DNA from: Streptomyces lydicus
Lineage (GTDB): Bacteria > Actinomycetota > Actinomycetes > Streptomycetales > Streptomycetaceae
DNA: 64,000 bases
Reading direction: 5' to 3'
Assembly (NCBI RefSeq): GCF_001729485.1
Contig: NZ_CP017157.1
Coordinates: 3,162,001-3,226,000, forward strand
The position numbers and the translations under genes were made by a program. Below, one piece after another: positions 39,120 through 50,173 of this stretch (positions are counted from its first letter, which is position 1; every line of letters begins with the position of its first letter). Below the pieces are notes generated by a model. That model searched no databases and had not been told where the DNA came from. It saw only the letters and a program-made list of their open reading frames with translations.

Positions 39120-40046
39120 ATGTCGCAGCCGCGCCCCGAACGGAGCACACCGAAGACGCCTCTCGCGCGCCCCGACGCCTCCATGTCGCTGCTGACCAAC
39201 GTGATGGATCACAGTCTCGACGACGGCTACGCGGAGGCCGCCGCGCGCAAGTCGGAAGCCGGCGTGCGCGGTCTGCCGCGTACCCTGCGGGCGAAGTTGG
39301 GCCTCGCGGCCGGTCTGGTGCTCGCCGCGCTCGTGGTGACGGTCGGCGCGGCACAGGCGCAGATCTCGGCACCGACGCTCGCCAAGGAGCGCGAGGAGCT
39401 GATCAACCGCATCCAGAAGGGCACCGGCGAGGCGGACAAACAGCAGCAGCGGGTCGACGCGCTGCGCGACGACGTCGGCAGGATGCAGCGCGAGGCGCTG
39501 AAGAAGCACGGCGGGGACCGCGCCGAGCTGCTGGCGCTGCTGGCCGGGTCGACCGAGGCCACCGGCCCCGGCGTGAAGCTCGTGGTGGACGATGCCAAGG
39601 ACGCCGAGTCCGGTGCGGGTGGCGGGCCGCGCGAGAGCAGTGGTTTCTCGGACACCGGGCGGGTACGGGACCGGGACATGCAGCGCGTGGTCAACGGCCT
39701 GTGGGCGTCCGGTGCGGAGGCCATCTCCGTCAATGGACAGCGGCTTACGTCACTCTCGGCGATCAGAGCCGCTGGAGACGCCATACTGGTCGACAACAAG
39801 CCACTGGTGCCGCCGTACACGGTGCTGGCGGTGGGGGACGGGCAGCGGCTGAGCACCGCGTTCCAGGACAGCGCAGACGGTCAGTATCTGCATGTGCTGC
39901 AGGAGAACTACGGCGTGCGCACCAGGATTTCCGCCGAGAACGAGGTCACGCTGCCGCCCGCGCCCAGTTTGATCGTACGTACCGCAAAGCCGCAGACCGG
40001 TCCCGCCAAGTCGGGCGGCGCCGACACAGGGAAGGGCACATCGTGA
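39120..40046 (+). CDS. DUF881 single-pass membrane protein (first of two)
   Basis: 308 residues. Cytoplasmic N-terminus, one membrane helix at about residues 62-82 (LGLAAGLVLAALVVTVGAAQ), then an extracellular coiled stretch (about 90-135) and a DUF881 domain. It corresponds to M. tuberculosis Rv1823. Start uncertain: ATG 39120 (MSQPRP) or ATG 39111, neither with a clear ribosome binding site. The stop overlaps the start of the small basic protein gene (GTGA), so DUF881-Sbp-DUF881 are translationally coupled. The function is unknown; membrane localisation and the block's link to cell division genes suggest an envelope role. Confidence 0.85.
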   Translation: MSQPRPERSTPKTPLARPDASMSLLTNVMDHSLDDGYAEAAARKSEAGVRGLPRTLRAKLGLAAGLVLAALVVTVGAAQAQISAPTLAKEREELINRIQKGTGEADKQQQRVDALRDDVGRMQREALKKHGGDRAELLALLAGSTEATGPGVKLVVDDAKDAESGAGGGPRESSGFSDTGRVRDRDMQRVVNGLWASGAEAISVNGQRLTSLSAIRAAGDAILVDNKPLVPPYTVLAVGDGQRLSTAFQDSADGQYLHVLQENYGVRTRISAENEVTLPPAPSLIVRTAKPQTGPAKSGGADTGKGTS

Positions 40047-40375
40047 TCGCCGTATTGGGCCTCATCGTGGGAGTCGTGGTCGGGCTTGTGGTCCGACCCG
40101 TGGTGCCGACGGTGGTCGAGCCCTACTTGCCGATCGCTGTCGTCGCGGCGCTGGACGCCGTGTTCGGTGGTCTGCGGGCGATGCTGGACGGCATCTTCGA
40201 CGACAAGGTCTTCGTGGTCTCGTTCCTGTCGAACGTCGTCGTGGCCGCGTTGATCGTCTTCCTCGGCGACAAGCTGGGCGTCGGCGCCCAACTCTCCACC
40301 GGCGTCGTGGTGGTGCTGGGCATCCGGATCTTCTCGAACGCCGCCGCGATCCGCCGGCACGTCTTCAGGGCGTGA
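40043..40375 (+). CDS. sbp: Small basic membrane protein (Sbp, DUF1290)
   Basis: 110 residues with three hydrophobic segments (IAVLGLIVGVVVGLVV at the N-terminus, YLPIAVVAALDAVFGGL, and VVVAALIVFLGDKLG). Matches the small basic protein family, the counterpart of Rv1824. GTG 40043 overlaps the upstream stop and its own stop overlaps the next GTG at 40372, so it is coupled on both sides. The function is unknown. Confidence 0.88.
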   Translation: MIAVLGLIVGVVVGLVVRPVVPTVVEPYLPIAVVAALDAVFGGLRAMLDGIFDDKVFVVSFLSNVVVAALIVFLGDKLGVGAQLSTGVVVVLGIRIFSNAAAIRRHVFRA

Positions 40376-41415
40376 CGCGGATGGCGACCGACGAGACTCC
40401 CGAGCCCGAGAAGAAGCCGGCCCCGGAGCGCGAGACCGAACAGCCGGAGCGGAAGCCCGAGGGGCCGGAGCGGAAGCCCGAGCCGCCGGAGCAGAAGCCC
40501 GAACGGCCGGAGCCGGAGCAGAGCCCGGCGGGCCGGCGGCCGATGCCGCCGGAGCACCGCGAAGTCCCTCACGACGCAGAGGACACAGACGGCTCCGAAG
40601 CCAACGAACCGGACAGTGCTGGACAGACGCCCGGTAAAGGGGCAGACTCCTCGACCCCGGACGCCGTCGCGGCGGACGGGGACAACCAGGGCCCGACGAC
40701 CGGTCGGCAGCGGCTCGCCGCGAGCCTGTGGCCGCCGCGGCTGACCCGGGCCCAACTGATCGTCGCGTTGCTGCTGTTCATTCTCGGCCTCGGCCTGGCG
40801 ATTCAGGTACGTTCCACGAGTGACAGCAGTGCGCTGCGGGGCGCGCGCCAGGAGGACCTGGTGCGCATTCTGGACGAGCTGGACAACCGCTCCCAGCGGT
40901 TGACGGACGAACAGCGGCGCCTGGAAGGGCAGAAGACCGAGCTGGCGAACAGCTCGGACCAGGCCGAGGAGGCCCGTAAGCAGACCGTGGAGAAGGAACA
41001 GCAGCTGGGCGTGCTGGCCGGGACCGTCGCGGCGCAAGGGCCCAGCATCAACCTGACCATCGACGACCCGACGCACTCCGTGGAGGCGGACAAGCTGCTC
41101 GACACCATCCAGGAGCTGCGGGCGGCCGGCGCCGAGGCCATCCAGGTCAACGACGTACGGGTCGTCGCCAACACCGCGCTCTCGGACCTCCGGGGCGGGG
41201 TGGAGATCGACGGCAAGCGCGTCATGCAGCCGTACCGCTTCAAGGTCATCGGCAAGCCGGAAGATCTGGAACCGGCGCTGAACATCCCTGGCGGCGTGGT
41301 CCAGACGCTGGAAAAGGAGCAGGCCAAGGTGTCTGTGACCCGTGAGCAGAAGATCATTGTGGGCGCCTTGCGAGAGGCGAAGCGGCCTGACTACGCTCGG
41401 TCGTCATCGCAGTGA
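40372..41415 (+). CDS. DUF881 single-pass membrane protein (second of two)
   Basis: 347 residues. It starts at GTG 40372, overlapping the Sbp stop; ATG 40381 is the alternative. A cytoplasmic N-terminal tail rich in Pro/Glu/Lys has tandem degenerate units such as PERKPEG and PERKPEP (residues about 20-55). One membrane helix follows at about 125-144 (LIVALLLFILGLGLAIQV), then a coiled coil (about 150-205) and a DUF881 domain. It corresponds to Rv1825. The 190 bp after it hold the FHA gene's leader; gcvH, which occupies this place in mycobacteria, is absent. Confidence 0.85.
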   Translation: MTRMATDETPEPEKKPAPERETEQPERKPEGPERKPEPPEQKPERPEPEQSPAGRRPMPPEHREVPHDAEDTDGSEANEPDSAGQTPGKGADSSTPDAVAADGDNQGPTTGRQRLAASLWPPRLTRAQLIVALLLFILGLGLAIQVRSTSDSSALRGARQEDLVRILDELDNRSQRLTDEQRRLEGQKTELANSSDQAEEARKQTVEKEQQLGVLAGTVAAQGPSINLTIDDPTHSVEADKLLDTIQELRAAGAEAIQVNDVRVVANTALSDLRGGVEIDGKRVMQPYRFKVIGKPEDLEPALNIPGGVVQTLEKEQAKVSVTREQKIIVGALREAKRPDYARSSSQ

Positions 41416-41605
41416 GGCGTACAGGTATGTCGAATGCCCGGCAAGGGCATGAGGTAGCGGGGGGTCGACGCACCGTGCGTGTGGTGTGTGGTGGAAACTG
41501 TCTGAAGCCCACGGACGTTCACTGGATGTCCGGATGGGTCGATGTGTGCATCGAGGGTTCGTCCTGCCCCACGGGCGGGTCTATTTCGTTCAAGGGGAAT
41601 CGCCC

Positions 41606-42373
41606 GTGAAGTTGTTTGGAAAGCTGTTCGGCAAGAGCGCCCGCCAGGAGGGCGGCAGCGGCTCTGCGCGGCACCGTGCGCCGCGCCAGCCGGAGGAGAG
41701 CGGTTCGGCGGCGGAGCGTCCGCTGTTCCGCGACGAGGTTCCCGGGGGGAACGGAGCGGGATCTGTTGACCCCTCCGGTGCCGGCCGCATAGGTTCCCCG
41801 GAACCATCGACCTCAGGCACGGGTGGAGGTGCGGCTTTGCCGGTATGTACGAGGTGTGGACACCGCAACGCCGAGGCGAGCCGGTTCTGCTCCAACTGCG
41901 GTGCCCCGCTGCGCGCGGGCGCCCAGCCCGAGCGGGCGTCCGAGACGACCTCCACGATCTCCATTTCGGGGCTGGAGGCGTACGACTCGGAGACGACGGG
42001 CCAGAACCTGGCGCCGTCGCTGTCCCCGGAGGCCCAGGCGGCCGTCGAGGCCCTTCCGCTGGGGTCGGCGCTGCTGATCGTCCGCCGCGGTCCGAATTCG
42101 GGCAGCCGCTTCCTTCTGGACGGTGAGCTGACCACCGCGGGCCGGCATCCGCAGGGTGACATCTTCCTCGACGACGTGACGGTCTCGCGTCGGCACGTGG
42201 AATTCCGCCGGGGACCGGACGGTCTCTTCACCGTCGCCGACGTCGGCAGCCTGAACGGCACCTACGTCAATCGCGAGCGGATCGACTCCGTCGTCCTCGC
42301 CAACGGCGACGAGGTCCAGATCGGCAAGTACCGTCTGGTCTTCTACGCGAGCCAGCGAGGCGCCGGTATCTGA
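41606..42373 (+). CDS. FHA-domain protein with zinc ribbon (GarA/OdhI-like)
   Basis: 255 residues. The N-terminus is low-complexity. A zinc ribbon (Cys81, Cys84, Cys95, Cys98) follows, then an ETTS phosphothreonine-type motif (113-116) and a C-terminal FHA domain (about 155-250) with GR179-180, SRRH at 194-197 and NGT at 217-219. GarA and OdhI share the ETTS motif, which is phosphorylated by Ser/Thr kinases and then bound by their own FHA domain, controlling 2-oxoglutarate metabolism. The same regulation is inferred here. GTG 41606 follows AAGGGGA. It corresponds to Rv1827, with an extra zinc-ribbon extension. Confidence 0.85.
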   Translation: MKLFGKLFGKSARQEGGSGSARHRAPRQPEESGSAAERPLFRDEVPGGNGAGSVDPSGAGRIGSPEPSTSGTGGGAALPVCTRCGHRNAEASRFCSNCGAPLRAGAQPERASETTSTISISGLEAYDSETTGQNLAPSLSPEAQAAVEALPLGSALLIVRRGPNSGSRFLLDGELTTAGRHPQGDIFLDDVTVSRRHVEFRRGPDGLFTVADVGSLNGTYVNRERIDSVVLANGDEVQIGKYRLVFYASQRGAGI

Positions 42374-42390
42374 CCGGCCGGGGAAGGCAT

Positions 42391-43137
42391 ATGCGCGATA
42401 CACCGAAGGGCGGTGCCGGGTTCTCCGGCACCGCCTCCTCGGACGGCAAGCCGGTGAGCATCGGCACGGTGCTCAGTGTGCTGCGCGAGGAGTTCCCCGA
42501 GGTCACCATCTCCAAGATCCGCTTCCTGGAGGCGGAGGGGCTGGTCGAGCCGAAGCGCACGCCTTCCGGATACCGCAAATTCACGCCCGCCGACGTCGCG
42601 CGGCTGGCGAACGTCCTGCGGATGCAGCGGGACCACTATCTGCCACTGAAGGTCATCAGGGAGCATCTGGACGCCCTGGAGCGCGGCGAGCAGGTCCAGC
42701 TGCCCGCTCCGGCCGCGCCCGCGCGGGACCTCGTCGAGGGCGTGTCCGACCCGGGCGACGACCGTCCGACCGCCGCCCGGATCGGCCGGGCCGAGCTGCT
42801 GGCCGCCGCCGAGGTGGAGGAGGCGGCGCTCGCGGACTGGGAGTCCTACGGACTCATCGTCCCTCATGCGGACGGGGGGTACGACATCGAGGCGGTCACC
42901 GTCGCCAAACTGGTCGCGGACCTGGGGCGTTTCGGTCTGGAGCCGCGGCATCTGCGTGCCGTGAAGGCGGCCGCCGAGCGTGAGGCCGGCCTGGTCGAAC
43001 AGGTCGTTGCACCCCTTCGGCGGCACCGCAATCCGCAGACCAGGGCGCATGCCGAGGCCACTGCCAGGGAGCTGGCCACGCTGTCCGTACGGCTGCACGC
43101 GGCGCTGGTGCAGAGCGCTCTGCGGCCCCGGCCGTAG
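42391..43137 (+). CDS. ftsR: MerR-family regulator FtsR
   Basis: 248 residues. The N-terminal MerR winged helix (residues about 22-95) includes VLREEFPEVTISKIRFLEAEGL and RTPSGYRKFTPADVARL. No effector-binding cysteines are seen. It corresponds to Rv1828 and to C. glutamicum FtsR, an activator of ftsZ. It starts 17 bp after the FHA stop, probably in the same transcript. Identification rests on sequence plus the conserved neighbourhood. Confidence 0.85.
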   Translation: MRDTPKGGAGFSGTASSDGKPVSIGTVLSVLREEFPEVTISKIRFLEAEGLVEPKRTPSGYRKFTPADVARLANVLRMQRDHYLPLKVIREHLDALERGEQVQLPAPAAPARDLVEGVSDPGDDRPTAARIGRAELLAAAEVEEAALADWESYGLIVPHADGGYDIEAVTVAKLVADLGRFGLEPRHLRAVKAAAEREAGLVEQVVAPLRRHRNPQTRAHAEATARELATLSVRLHAALVQSALRPRP

Positions 43138-43193
43138 TGAGCAAAAGAGTGCCCGACTACCCAAACCTGCCGAGCACGTCCTAGGGTTGCTGT

Positions 43194-43667
43194 GTGAACG
43201 AGCTCGACGTCGTGGGTGTCCGGGTGGAAATGCCTTCCAGCCAACCGATCGTGCTCCTGCGGGAGGTGGGAGGCGACCGTTACCTGCCCATTTGGATCGG
43301 GCCAGGGGAGGCCACCGCCATCGCCTTCGCCCAGCAGGGCATGGTCCCTGCCAGGCCGCTGACGCACGACCTCTTCAAGGATGTGCTCGAAGCGGTGGGC
43401 CAGGAGCTGACCCAGGTCCGCATCACGGACCTGCGTGAGGGGGTGTTCTACGCCGAACTGGTCTTCGCCAGTGGGGTTGAGGTCAGCGCGCGTCCGTCCG
43501 ACGCCATAGCGCTGGCGCTGCGCACCGGAACGCCGATCTTCGGTACGGACGGTGTGCTGGACGACGCGGGGATCGCCATCCCGGACGAGCAGGAGGACGA
43601 GGTGGAGAAGTTCCGCGAGTTCCTCGACCAGATCTCGCCCGAGGACTTCGGTACCAACAGCCAGTGA
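43194..43667 (+). CDS. DUF151 bifunctional nuclease-like protein
   Basis: 157 residues matching the bifunctional nuclease (DUF151) family: LPIWIGPGEATAIAFAQQG and HDLFKDVLEAVG are typical. The acidic C-terminus is DEQEDEVEKFREFLDQISPEDF. Corresponds to Rv1829. The GTG start lies close behind a -10-like TAGGGT (43183-43188) with no ribosome binding site, so the mRNA is probably leaderless and the gene has its own promoter. The molecular function in actinobacteria is uncertain despite the family name. Confidence 0.85.
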   Translation: MNELDVVGVRVEMPSSQPIVLLREVGGDRYLPIWIGPGEATAIAFAQQGMVPARPLTHDLFKDVLEAVGQELTQVRITDLREGVFYAELVFASGVEVSARPSDAIALALRTGTPIFGTDGVLDDAGIAIPDEQEDEVEKFREFLDQISPEDFGTNSQ

Positions 43668-43754
43668 TCCGGTGACTCGGCCGGGCGAAGGGTCTGATTC
43701 CGGCCAAACTATTTAGCCATTCCCCGCGCGAGGTCACGAGAAACCACTCGTAGG

Positions 43755-43818
43755 GTGATTATCACTCGGCGTGGCGAGCGCGGCGATCGTTGACGCACCC
43801 CGAGTGACTGCATACCGT
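43755..43818 (+). promoter_or_regulatory. Promoter and palindrome before the second MerR gene
   Basis: A TTGACG -35 box (43790-43795) is spaced 17 bp from a TACCGT -10 box (43813-43818). Upstream, an 11 bp palindrome GTGATTATCAC (43755-43765) is in the right place to be an operator. Confidence 0.5.
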
Positions 43819-43862
43819 CGATATGGCAGGTCCCGTCCGGGACGTGGAGGACGGAGGGCGGC

Positions 43863-44468
43863 GTGGCAATCACCGGCGACGGTACGGCGGCGGAAGGGGC
43901 GTTGCCGCTCCACGCGGGCGCAACGGCGAACCGTACCCCGGCACCCGCCGCGGCGGTGTCGGAGGACTGCGAGGCCCAGAACATCGGCTATCGCGGCCCG
44001 ACCGCCTGTGCGGCAGCGGGCATCACCTACCGGCAACTCGACTACTGGGCCCGCACGGGCCTGGTGGAGCCCAGCATCCGGCCGGCGTACGGCTCCGGCA
44101 CGCAGCGGCTCTACAGCTTCCGGGACGTCGTCGTCCTGAAGATCGTCAAGCGGCTGCTGGACACCGGGGTGTCGCTGCAGAACATCCGCACCGCCGTCCA
44201 GCACCTGCGCTCGCGCGGGCTGGCGGATCTGACGCGGATGACGCTGATGAGCGACGGCGCGACGGTCTACGAGTGCACCTCGCCCGACCAGGTCGTCGAT
44301 CTGCTCCAGGGCGGGCAGGGCGTCTTCGGTATCGCGGTCGGTGTGGTGTGGCGGGACGTGGAGGGCGCGCTGTCACAGCTCCACGGGGAGCGCGTGGACA
44401 CCGGCGAGACGCTGGTCGGGAAGAACCCGCACGACGAGCTGGCGCGGCGGCGCAACAGGGCGGGCTGA
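43863..44468 (+). CDS. MerR-family regulator (Rv1830/McdR type)
   Basis: 201 residues. The MerR winged helix starts at about residue 44 (GPTACAAAGITYRQLDYWARTGLVEPS) and includes GSGTQRLYSFRDVVVLKIVKRLLDTG. The N-terminal 40 residues are low-complexity. It corresponds to mycobacterial Rv1830, described as a cell-division regulator. GTG 43863 follows GGAGG. It lies between the DUF151 gene and dinB, with its own promoter. Confidence 0.85.
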   Translation: MAITGDGTAAEGALPLHAGATANRTPAPAAAVSEDCEAQNIGYRGPTACAAAGITYRQLDYWARTGLVEPSIRPAYGSGTQRLYSFRDVVVLKIVKRLLDTGVSLQNIRTAVQHLRSRGLADLTRMTLMSDGATVYECTSPDQVVDLLQGGQGVFGIAVGVVWRDVEGALSQLHGERVDTGETLVGKNPHDELARRRNRAG

Positions 44469-44505
44469 GCGCTCCGGCACGGCCCGCAGCCCGGCGACGG
44501 GTCGA

Positions 44506-44528
44506 TTGTCAGTGCCATGCGGGAACAT
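44506..44528 (+). promoter_or_regulatory. PafBC-like DNA-damage promoter of dinB
   Basis: TTGTCAGTG (44506-44514), 8 bp spacer, then GAACAT (44523-44528) in the place of TANNNT. The upstream element matches the RecA-NDp/PafBC consensus TGTCRGTG perfectly. The GTG start follows 7 bp after the -10, so transcript and coding start nearly coincide. Confidence 0.55.
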
Positions 44529-44535
44529 CGGAATT

Positions 44536-46002
44536 GTGAGACCCGCGCCGACGATTCTGCATCTGGACATGGATGCCTTCTACGCCTCTGCCGAGCAGGC
44601 GGCGAAGCCGAGTCTGCGCGGCAAGCCGGTGGTGGTGGGCGGGATCGGGCCGCGCGGGGTCGTCGCCACCGCGTCGTACGAGGCCCGGGTCTTCGGGGTC
44701 CGCTCGGCCATGCCGACCGCTCAGGCGCGCCGACTGTGCCCCAATGCCGCCTATCTCAGTCCTCGCTTCACCCTGTACCGCCAGGTGAGTGAAGCGGTGA
44801 TGGAGCTGCTGCACGAGCTGTCGCCGCTGGTGGAGCCGCTCAGCCTGGACGAAGCCTTCGTGGACCTGGAGGCGGGCGGGGTGCCGGCGGAGACGGCCGC
44901 GGTGCGGGCCGTGGGGGAGAAGCTGCGGCGCGACATCCGCTCGGTGACGGGCCTGACGGGGTCGGTGGGGCTGGCGGGCGCCAAGATGCTGGCGAAGATC
45001 GCGTCCGAGGCGGCCAAGCCGAACGGCCTGGTGGTGATCGAGCCCGGTACCGAGCGGGAGCTGCTCGGCCCGATGACGGTGCGGACGCTGCCCGGGGTGG
45101 GGCCCGCGACGGCCGAGACCCTGCGCCGGGCCGGGATCCACACCGTCGCGGAGACCGCTGAGGCCGGTGAGGCGGAGCTGGTGCGGCTCCTGGGGAAGGC
45201 GCACGGCACGGGGCTGTACGCGATGGCACTGGGCCGGGACGACCGTCCCGTGGTCGCGGAGCGGGACGCCAAGTCGATCTCGGTGGAGGACACCTTCGAG
45301 GTCGACCTGACCGACCGGACGCGGGTGCGGACCGAGGTGCTGCGGCTGGCCGACCGCTGCGTCCAGCGGCTGCGTGCGGCGGGACGCTCCGGGCGCACGG
45401 TGGTGATCAAGGTCCGTAACTACGACTTCTCGACGCTGACCCGCTCCGAGACGCTCCGGGGGCCCACCGACGACCCGGGCGTCATACGGGAGGCCGCGGT
45501 GCGGCTGCTGGAGACGGTCGACACCACGGGCGGGGTGCGGCTGCTCGGCGTGGGGGTCAGCGGGCTGGCCGACTTCACGCAGGAGGACCTCTTCGCCCAG
45601 ATCGCGACCGAGCGGGAGTCCGAGGAACTGGCCAAGGCGGCGCCGGAGCCGGCCGGCGAGGGGGCCGAGGGAGCCGAGGCCGGGGAGGAGCGGCCGCGGC
45701 GCTGGCACCCGGGCCTGGACGTGGTGCACGAGGAGTACGGCGCCGGCTGGGTGCAGGGGAGTGGGGTGGGCAGAGTGACCGTTCGCTTCGAGACGCCGTG
45801 GTCCGCACCGGGGAGGGTGCGGACCTTTGCCGTCGGGGACCCGGCGCTGCGGCCCGGGGAGCCGCTGCCGCTGGTCGGCGGGGCGCCGGAGGGGACTCAG
45901 TCCTCCGAGCCGGCGATCTTGCCGAAGTCCTTGTCGCCGGCTCCGCCCGCCTCGGCCGAGGGCAGCGAGCCCGCGTCGGGCGAGGAGATGTCCAGCCGGT
46001 AG
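44536..46002 (+). CDS. dinB: DNA polymerase IV
   Basis: 488 residues, Y-family translesion polymerase. Catalytic acidic residues are in HLDMDAFYASAEQ near the N-terminus and LSLDEAFVDL near residue 105. The helix-hairpin-helix segment RTLPGVGPATAETL and the C-terminal little-finger domain follow. GTG 44536 starts MRPAPTILHLDMD; it is probably leaderless, with a PafBC-like damage promoter just upstream. The last 35 codons run antisense into the convergent PRC-barrel gene (overlap 45897-46002), an odd tail rich in Ser/Pro/Glu. It is inserted in an otherwise conserved neighbourhood. Confidence 0.92.
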   Translation: MRPAPTILHLDMDAFYASAEQAAKPSLRGKPVVVGGIGPRGVVATASYEARVFGVRSAMPTAQARRLCPNAAYLSPRFTLYRQVSEAVMELLHELSPLVEPLSLDEAFVDLEAGGVPAETAAVRAVGEKLRRDIRSVTGLTGSVGLAGAKMLAKIASEAAKPNGLVVIEPGTERELLGPMTVRTLPGVGPATAETLRRAGIHTVAETAEAGEAELVRLLGKAHGTGLYAMALGRDDRPVVAERDAKSISVEDTFEVDLTDRTRVRTEVLRLADRCVQRLRAAGRSGRTVVIKVRNYDFSTLTRSETLRGPTDDPGVIREAAVRLLETVDTTGGVRLLGVGVSGLADFTQEDLFAQIATERESEELAKAAPEPAGEGAEGAEAGEERPRRWHPGLDVVHEEYGAGWVQGSGVGRVTVRFETPWSAPGRVRTFAVGDPALRPGEPLPLVGGAPEGTQSSEPAILPKSLSPAPPASAEGSEPASGEEMSSR

Positions 46003-46295
46003 TGGTGGTAGAGCTGGAGTTCCTGCTCGGGGGAGAGGTGGCGGCCCACGCCGAAGTCCGGAGCGTCCTTGATCAGTTTGCGGTCGTAGGGGATGTGCAG
46101 GCCCTCGCCGACCATTTTGCTGGGTTCCAGGGGCACGAACGCGTCCCGGCTGAAGAGTCCGGTGCGTACGGCCGCCCACTCCGGTTCCCCCGTCGCGTCG
46201 TCGAGGTACACCTCGTCGATCGTGCCTATTTTCGCGCCGTTCCGGTCGAACGCTTTGCGGCCGATCAGGCTCCGGGGATCGATATCGGTTTGCAC
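45897..46295 (-). CDS. PRC-barrel domain protein
   Basis: 132 residues with an N-terminal PRC barrel (about 8-85: LIGRKAFDRNGAKIGTIDEVYLDD, EWAAVRTGLFSRDAFVPLEPS) and a variable acidic C-terminus. PRC-barrel proteins bind RNA or membrane partners; the role here is unknown. GTG 46295 follows GGAGGGG; the longer frame to 46346 lacks a better site. The 3' end overlaps dinB by 106 bp on the opposite strand. Confidence 0.75.
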   Translation of the reverse strand: MQTDIDPRSLIGRKAFDRNGAKIGTIDEVYLDDATGEPEWAAVRTGLFSRDAFVPLEPSKMVGEGLHIPYDRKLIKDAPDFGVGRHLSPEQELQLYHHYRLDISSPDAGSLPSAEAGGAGDKDFGKIAGSED

Positions 46296-46694
46296 GGCCC
46301 CTCCAATTGGTCGCAACTGCCCCGTGACAACTACCAAACGGCACATTTCATGCCCCGGCCACTCGAAGGATCCTTCGAGTGGCGCGCTGGTAGGCTGGCC
46401 AATGGCCGCAGAACCCGTGCGGGAGAGTCCGTCGTCGTTCGCGACGAGGGCGCCGAAGGAGCAAATCCTCCCCGGAATCTCTCAGGCACACGTACCGCAC
46501 GGACGAGGTCACTCTGGAAAGCAGGGCGGGCCGCGGAAGCACAGCACCGGGACCCCTCCTCACCGACGGTGAAAGCCGGGCCGCTCCGCGCGGCCCGGTG
46601 AAGCTCTCAGGTTGAGATGACAGAGGGGGAGGCCGTCCGGGCACCCGCGCCGTGGTGCCCCTCGTAGGTCGTACCGACCAGGAGGCCCCCGCAG
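46296..46694. other. Intergenic region carrying the glycine riboswitch
   Basis: 399 bp between the divergent PRC-barrel and gcvP genes. 46418-46630 is the riboswitch; the rest contains a 10 bp inverted repeat around 46363-46382 (CACTCGAAGG / CCTTCGAGTG) near the expected promoters. Confidence 0.6.
46418..46630 (+). ncRNA. Tandem glycine riboswitch controlling gcvP
   Basis: Aptamer 1 (about 46419-46505) shows GGGAGAGT, GCGCCGAAGGAGCAA and AATCTCTCAGGCAC...GGAC, all conserved glycine-aptamer elements. Aptamer 2 (about 46511-46627) is closed by CTCTGG / CAGAGG and contains ACCGACGGTGAAAGC and GCTCTCAGG. Two cooperative aptamers before a glycine-cleavage gene match the known on-switch class (Rfam glycine family). 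It ends 64 bp before the gcvP start. Confidence 0.88.
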
Positions 46695-49580
<2,886 letters not shown>

Positions 49581-49608
49581 CCGGCGCTGACCCGTCCGGG
49601 CAACATCA

Positions 49609-49638
49609 AGGGCCCTCGGCAGATCTGCCGGGGGCCCT
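49609..49638. terminator. Terminator after gcvP
   Basis: 15 bp arms with one mismatch (49609-49623 and 49624-49638) centred on AGATCT, between convergent gcvP and the DUF5999 gene. Confidence 0.6.
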
Positions 49639-49663
49639 GTTGTACGTGTGGGGCGCTCGCGGG

Positions 49664-49858
49664 TCAGGCCGCGGCGGTGACCCTGGCCCGGTGCGGGGCG
49701 ATGACCTGCCCGTCGGGCAGCAGTTCACCGGTGTCCTCGAAGAGCAGGACGCCGTTGCAGAGCAGGCTCCAGCCCTGCTCAGGGTGGTGCGCCACAAGGT
49801 GTGCGGCCTCCCGGTCGGTGGAGTCTGCTGACGGGCAAGGCGGTTGGTGCTGACACAT
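49664..49858 (-). CDS. DUF5999-type small protein
   Basis: 64 residues starting MCQHQPPCPSAD, then EAAHLVAHHPEQGWSLLCNGV and FEDTGELLPDG, the pattern of a small protein common in streptomycetes (DUF5999). Cys and His at the N-terminus (CQHQPPC) could bind metal. ATG 49858 starts at the conserved motif; an upstream ATG at 49915 would add a low-complexity extension. The function is unknown. Confidence 0.75.
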   Translation of the reverse strand: MCQHQPPCPSADSTDREAAHLVAHHPEQGWSLLCNGVLLFEDTGELLPDGQVIAPHRARVTAAA

Positions 49859-50173
49859 GGAAGTTGTCTTTCGCTGCGGTGTGGTGAACGTCGTGCGGCT
49901 CGATGAGGTGGTCATGGCCGCTCCCCCGTTTCTCGGTCGGTTCCAGTGTTGCCCTACGGACCGGATTCCGCAGGGATTTCGCAGCAGCGGTACTCACTCG
50001 ATATCGACGCGTCACCCGTGCGGACGGTTGCTGCCAATTGCACGCCTTCCCAACGGGGTTGGCGATGGTAGCCGTGGGCTAGGCCGCGCGGGTGAGCGCG
50101 GCAGAGCGCCCCGCGGCCGGAGAGGGCCGCGGGGCACGCTCTTGCGGGGTGGTACGGGCCGGTAGGGGCCAGG
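49859..50173. other. Intergenic region before DUF5999 gene
   Basis: 315 bp between two genes on the minus strand. A GC-rich stem-loop at 50108-50135 (arms GCCCCGCGGCC / GGCCGCGGGGC) is the likely terminator of the 50174 gene. The rest should hold the DUF5999 promoter; no clear box was identified. Confidence 0.5.

Noticed and set aside
41412..41609. 65-residue ORF between the DUF881 and FHA genes
   Set aside because: It has no ribosome binding site or recognisable family and its frame mirrors neighbouring sequence; it is not gcvH.
44523..44534. LexA/SOS box upstream of dinB
   Set aside because: GAACATCGGAAT has only the left half of the actinobacterial SOS box; the PafBC-like element is a better explanation.
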